A stretch of 51,434 nucleotides of DNA from an uncultured Lachnospiraceae bacterium. Lineage in GTDB: Bacteria; Bacillota; Clostridia; Lachnospirales; Lachnospiraceae. The notes beneath the pieces were generated by a model. The model did not search any database. It was given only the letters and a program-made list of their open reading frames with translations, and was not told the origin of the DNA. Below are positions 48,134 through 51,434 of this stretch, piece after piece; position 1 is the first letter of the stretch; each line of letters begins with the position of its first letter. The DNA lies in NCBI GenBank assembly GCA_946628415.1, contig CAMOWK010000014.1:1-51434 (forward strand), in the 5' to 3' direction. Position numbers and translations under genes: made by a program.

Positions 48134-49114
48134 TTATTTATCTCCGTTACCCTTCTTTCTTCCTGCAATCAGTCCTATCACAATAAAGATTACCGCTATT
48201 GCAAGTCCGACGGCGAGAAAGCTTATACCGTTTCCCGGTCCTATTAGAACAGTGCTGCTTGATGCGTATACTTCAGCCGGATCATCCGGAACCATCGCAA
48301 AAGCTGAAATCATATCTTCAACAAAATAACAGAAAACTGTAAGTGCACCTATGGAAATGCCTGCTCTGGCAAGTCCATGCAACGGAACATATCTTATTAT
48401 AAGGAATAAAATCCATGTCATAACTACAAGCGGTCCGGCTATCCCCAGCGCCATCCTGTTAAATGTATATGACTTAACCATAAATCCGATTGAGAGCATC
48501 ATAAAGAAAAATGTAATCGTGTATGCTGCCATTATGGCAAGACCTTTTTTGTTTCCGAGAATATCTCTTCCCGGTCTTCTTCCTGCTATAAATGGCATGA
48601 AGCAGATCGTCAGTCCAAATAAGCAGGATGACGCCGCTACTAAAAACCAGTTTCCGTGAGTATATATTGCACATACCAGAAGGAGCAGCATGAGGCTTGC
48701 CGCAAAACTGCCCATGGTAAACAGCATCTTATATTTGGGAACCATTAGTGGAACTACGATAAGTGAAGTCGGAATGAACATTGCAGCAAGAACCACAAAG
48801 AACCATCCAAGTCCGGACCCGTTTGCAATTGCAACGATCAGACAAATGAGTATAGGAAGCGCAAATACTGCCGCCACAATTCCACCTGCCAAAGCGCTTT
48901 TTCTCTTAAAGAACTTCGCCTGAGAATCAATAACGCTTTCTTTTTCATTTACCATTTCTATATCAATCTTATTATCCTTCAGCTTGCCGAGCAGGTTTCG
49001 GCAATCAGGGCATTCGGCAAGGTGCTCTTCTACAACGTTTTTGGTTGCCTCACTGCATATACCGTCACTGTAAAGCGGAAGGATATCTTTTATCATTTCA
49101 CAATTATATTTCAT
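48134..49114 (-). CDS. Membrane anti-sigma factor with zinc-finger N-terminus
   Basis: A 326-residue protein starting with a putative zinc-finger anti-sigma domain (MIKDILPLYSDGICSEATKNVVEEHLAECPDCRNLLGKL, with the H-x3-C-x2-C motif). A linker and seven or so membrane helices follow (about 72-300), ending in a Lys-rich tail (GRKKGNGDK). The ATG lies inside the end of the sigma gene (11-base overlap), as expected for a co-translated sigma/anti-sigma pair. It would hold the ECF sigma factor at the membrane until a signal arrives; the signal is unknown. Confidence 0.88.
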   Translation of the reverse strand: MKYNCEMIKDILPLYSDGICSEATKNVVEEHLAECPDCRNLLGKLKDNKIDIEMVNEKESVIDSQAKFFKRKSALAGGIVAAVFALPILICLIVAIANGSGLGWFFVVLAAMFIPTSLIVVPLMVPKYKMLFTMGSFAASLMLLLLVCAIYTHGNWFLVAASSCLFGLTICFMPFIAGRRPGRDILGNKKGLAIMAAYTITFFFMMLSIGFMVKSYTFNRMALGIAGPLVVMTWILFLIIRYVPLHGLARAGISIGALTVFCYFVEDMISAFAMVPDDPAEVYASSSTVLIGPGNGISFLAVGLAIAVIFIVIGLIAGRKKGNGDK

Positions 49115-49598
49115 TGTCTTCCATCCTTTCTGTGATCTTAAGTCTGGCGCGATGATACGTTACCCGGGCCCAGGTTTCAGTCTTACCAAAGATAGCTCCT
49201 ATATCCTTAAATGACAATTCCCCGAAGATTCTGAGCTGGAAAACCTCTTTATACGGCTCCTCGAGGTCGTGAAGGATAATATGTATCCTAATTGACGACT
49301 CTTTATCCGTAAGACGTCCCTCTATATCTTTTCCGGTATCCGGTCTTTCCTCTTCCGGCTCCTCTGTAAATCTTCTCCTTCGCCTTGTCTCGTCGATAAA
49401 GATATTTTTTGCAATCGCGCAAAGCCATGTGTAGCTTTCACTTTCGCCTCTAAAAGCTTTGTCCGTGGAAATGGCTCTAAAGAAAGCCTCCTGAGTCACT
49501 TCCATAGCATCATCTTTATCTTTGGTAAGTGTCATTACATAAGAGAATACCTTCATATAAAATGCTTCGTAAAGCTTTTCTGCGGTATCCTTATCCAA
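49104..49598 (-). CDS. ECF-family RNA polymerase sigma factor (first module)
   Basis: A 164-residue ECF sigma factor: region 2 at about 10-80 (KLYEAFYMKVFSYVMTLTKDKDDAMEVTQEAFFRAI, then SYTWLCAIAKNIFIDETRRR), and region 4 at about 108-160 (DLEEPYKEVFQLRIFGELSFKDIGAIFGKTETWARVTYHRARLKI). An ECF-type promoter (TGTAAC, 16 bases, CGTC) lies just upstream, pointing to autoregulation. It is co-translated with the anti-sigma gene and followed by the DUF4097 lipoprotein. Confidence 0.94.
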   Translation of the reverse strand: MDKDTAEKLYEAFYMKVFSYVMTLTKDKDDAMEVTQEAFFRAISTDKAFRGESESYTWLCAIAKNIFIDETRRRRRFTEEPEEERPDTGKDIEGRLTDKESSIRIHIILHDLEEPYKEVFQLRIFGELSFKDIGAIFGKTETWARVTYHRARLKITERMEDNEI

Positions 49599-49636
49599 GT
49601 ATCAGCACCCATCCTTTCATTTGATCTCATCGATTA

Positions 49637-49662
49637 GACGGAGTAATTTTAAATTCGTTACA
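49637..49662 (-). promoter_or_regulatory. ECF-type autoregulatory promoter
   Basis: On the minus strand, TGTAAC (49657-49662), 16 bases, CGTC (49637-49640). This is the AAC/CGTC pattern of B. subtilis sigma-X/M/V-type promoters, about 40 bases before the sigma gene start. Confidence 0.7.
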
Positions 49663-49681
49663 AACTTTTTCAATTTTTTTT

Positions 49682-50638
49682 CTATTCATTATCAGGAGTA
49701 AATGGATATAAAACAAGGCTTCCATCCTTACCGCTTATCTCTAAAGTAAAATATCTTTCGCTGCCACTGACATCCGTAAAAGATATTCCCCTTGTCGGTG
49801 TGTCCTCTTCAAATGAAACGCCACATACATATGCATTTCCCTTCTTTAAGGAATCTGCCTCATATATAGGTGAAACAGAGAAATGTAACGCACCGCTTTC
49901 ATCAGGCGCCGCAGTTGATTCTTCCATAGACATTTGGAGGGAAAGAATCTTAAAGTCATTAATATCCATCTTCGGACAAAATGCAACGCTCGTCTCTGCA
50001 TTTTTTTCAACATCCAGCTCTATAACGTTATACTTACTTAAATCAATATCCTCTTCAAATCCAAGATTGAAGTATGTATCCGGTGCCGTCTCAGTCCCAT
50101 CTTCTATTGATTCCGCTTCAGTTCTGTACTCACCGGAAGCCACTGACTGCACTGCTCCATCCCTCTCATCCGAAGCAGTTTCGTCTGATCTGTCCTCACT
50201 CTCAGCGGAAAGCGCCATTTCTTCATCAGCTATTTCTTCCGGAGACTCTGCATAGTTTTCGGAATCTACTGCCGCGCTGTCATATGTCATTTCGGCGCCC
50301 TTATTCTTATTTTCCGACCTGAGATTAAAGCTTCTCACAGCAAAAAAAAGGATGACAGCCGCCGCAAGCGATGATACGGTGATCAGAATTGTTCTGATCT
50401 TATTTCTTTTATCTCTGTCCGTTTCCTTTTGAGTCTTTCCTTTACTCTCCTCATTACTTTCATTTATAAGATTATCTGCGTTATCTTTACTTTCTACAAC
50501 CGGGACCAGATTAAGATCCGGTCTTGTCATTTCATCACCGGCAAGTTTTTTTTCTTCAGCATGTACTCTTCTCATGGTTTTTGCGATAAGCAGTTCCGGA
50601 GCATGGATATTATTCATTTCTTCTTTATATCTATTCAT
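49682..50638 (-). CDS. Single-pass membrane protein, probable anti-sigma factor of the second module
   Basis: A 318-residue protein. A cytoplasmic N-terminus of about 85 residues (HAPELLIAKTMRRVHAEEKK...) is followed by one membrane helix (about 89-108, TILITVSSLAAAVILFFAV). An extracytoplasmic acidic Ser/Glu-rich stretch and a C-terminal globular domain of about 130 residues follow (NVIELDVEKNAETSVAFCPKMD...). There is no zinc-finger motif. The ATG overlaps the sigma stop as ATGA, the main argument for the anti-sigma role. Confidence 0.78.
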   Translation of the reverse strand: MNRYKEEMNNIHAPELLIAKTMRRVHAEEKKLAGDEMTRPDLNLVPVVESKDNADNLINESNEESKGKTQKETDRDKRNKIRTILITVSSLAAAVILFFAVRSFNLRSENKNKGAEMTYDSAAVDSENYAESPEEIADEEMALSAESEDRSDETASDERDGAVQSVASGEYRTEAESIEDGTETAPDTYFNLGFEEDIDLSKYNVIELDVEKNAETSVAFCPKMDINDFKILSLQMSMEESTAAPDESGALHFSVSPIYEADSLKKGNAYVCGVSFEEDTPTRGISFTDVSGSERYFTLEISGKDGSLVLYPFTPDNE

Positions 50639-51225
50639 AGATCCATACCTCCTTTTAGCATTAGTGAAAGAGCTTCCCTTGCCCTTTTTAACCTTGTTTT
50701 TACTGTTGACTCGTTCGTTTCCAACAGACTTGCTATATCCTGCACCTTAAAATCTTCAAAGTAAAATAGGTGAATCACTTCCCTGTACTTTTCGGGGAGT
50801 GTCTTTACCGCGTCAATTACCGTATCTTTTGTTTCATTTGAAATGACTACTTCAAGAGTGCTGTCTGATGCACTTTCTTTTTTGGAAAGAGCATTTCCCA
50901 TACCCCCTCCTTCATCATAAACCGCAAGATTTGTAAGAACATCGCCCTCTTCGTCATCATCGGAGCTGCCCGCAAGAGAAACATTCTTCTTCCATGCTGA
51001 ACCTGTTATTCTCCGACATTCATTTGTTGCGACTCGAATAAGCCATGCCTTAAGATGCTCTTTCGTAAGTATCTTATCCTTATATCTGACAAGCCTGACG
51101 AAGGTTTCCTGAAAAGCATCCTCTGCATCCGCCTCGGAATTGGTATTCACGACCGTAATCCTGTAAACCATATCCGCAAATTCCCGCACCGCGGCATCTA
51201 TATCTACTTCAAATACATTTCCCAT
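50635..51225 (-). CDS. ECF-family RNA polymerase sigma factor (second module)
   Basis: A 196-residue ECF sigma factor. Region 2 includes AVREFADMVYRITVVNTNSEADAEDAFQETFVRLV and HLKAWLIRVATNECRRI. A poorly conserved acidic linker of about 50 residues (SSDDDEEGDVLTNLAVYDEGGG...) is followed by region 4, KTLPEKYREVIHLFYFEDFKVQDIASLLETNESTVKTRLKRARE. It overlaps the following anti-sigma candidate by 4 bases. A possible ECF -35 element TGAAAC lies at 51273-51278, only 5 bases from the putative IS end. Confidence 0.94.
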   Translation of the reverse strand: MGNVFEVDIDAAVREFADMVYRITVVNTNSEADAEDAFQETFVRLVRYKDKILTKEHLKAWLIRVATNECRRITGSAWKKNVSLAGSSDDDEEGDVLTNLAVYDEGGGMGNALSKKESASDSTLEVVISNETKDTVIDAVKTLPEKYREVIHLFYFEDFKVQDIASLLETNESTVKTRLKRAREALSLMLKGGMDL

Positions 51226-51283
51226 AATATACTCACATACTTATACATATAATACCCGAAAAACAATACAAAGTTTCATTTTC

Positions 51284-51434
51284 GTGACATACTCCCACCA
51301 CTTTCGCTTTGCTAAGAAGTGGGGGCTTCTCGTTCGAGCAATCTAACGATCACAGCATACACGAGCTATCTCCGTCTGTCCGACGGTTCTATCTATACTT
51401 AAATGCTTAAGTATTTGATTCCTTCATTTCGTAT
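51284..51434 (-). mobile_element. Probable right end of an IS200/IS605 (TnpB-type) element, cut by the window edge
   Basis: Read on the minus strand, the element would end in GCCCCCACTTC, a short loop, GAAAGTGGTGGGAGTATGTCAC (boundary at about 51284). It is a hairpin of about 10 bp (51294-51303 with 51317-51326, one mismatch) closely resembling the 3' ends of IS605/IS1341-type tnpB elements and their omega RNAs as I remember them. No tnpB coding sequence is within the window; it should lie to the right. The remaining 100 bases have no recognisable gene. Confidence 0.5.

Overview
The window looks like a chromosomal segment of an anaerobic, low-to-mid GC Firmicute of the Lachnospiraceae/Clostridia type. 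The evidence is AGGAGG-type ribosome binding sites, pyruvate formate-lyase and ferredoxin genes, the non-mevalonate isoprenoid gene ispE, a MecA adaptor, DUF4173 and DUF4097 proteins, and the Firmicute gene neighbourhood decarboxylase-tmk-holB-ricT-trmN6-rsmI. I cannot name the species. No rRNA, tRNA or CRISPR array is visible.

Layout. 1-2.1 kb (+): a Sua5-type tRNA threonylcarbamoylation gene, a 104-bp tandem repeat made of hairpins, and rpiB. 2.1-10.4 kb (-): a three-gene ABC exporter (ATPase plus two permeases), then a NarL-type sensor kinase, a small TSCPD protein, a response regulator, a GGDEF-like sensor and pflA. 10.5-19.2 kb (-): one 2,898-residue protein of unknown function with N-terminal repeats, a charged helical region and a Pro/Gln 14-residue tandem repeat. 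19.4-22.2 kb (-): a pyruvate formate-lyase broken into two genes. The 682-residue catalytic core has no glycyl radical domain. A separate 79-residue gene supplies that domain, and between them lies a 74-residue protein that begins like the radical domain but has a cysteine-containing tail instead of the radical glycine. 22.5-26.3 kb: a DUF1858 redox protein overlapping transketolase (+), then mecA and an 8-cysteine ferredoxin (-).

26.4-35.5 kb (-): the conserved Firmicute cluster, read decarboxylase, DUF4173 membrane protein, ispE, GntR-FCD regulator, tmk, holB, ricT, trmN6, rsmI. 35.7-42.5 kb: an Rpn-type nuclease gene and a large C-type-lectin/Ig-like surface protein, each broken by a single-base frame change exactly at a poly-G tract (G6 and G8), flanking an ICMT/PEMT-like methyltransferase. 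42.8-47.1 kb (-): a zinc-type ABC uptake operon (znuA, znuC, znuB), an associated lipoprotein and a HAD phosphatase, behind a consensus promoter with two Fur-family 7-1-7 boxes. 47.1-51.2 kb (-): two ECF sigma/anti-sigma modules, one with a DUF4097 lipoprotein. At the right edge is what looks like the end of an IS605/TnpB-type element.

The pieces that most deserve a second look are the two-piece PFL with its cysteine-bearing decoy-like paralogue and mini-hairpin spacer, the giant unknown protein, and the two G-tract frame breaks. Starts were moved from the longest ORF wherever a ribosome binding site or the family start supported a downstream codon; these choices are given in each entry.
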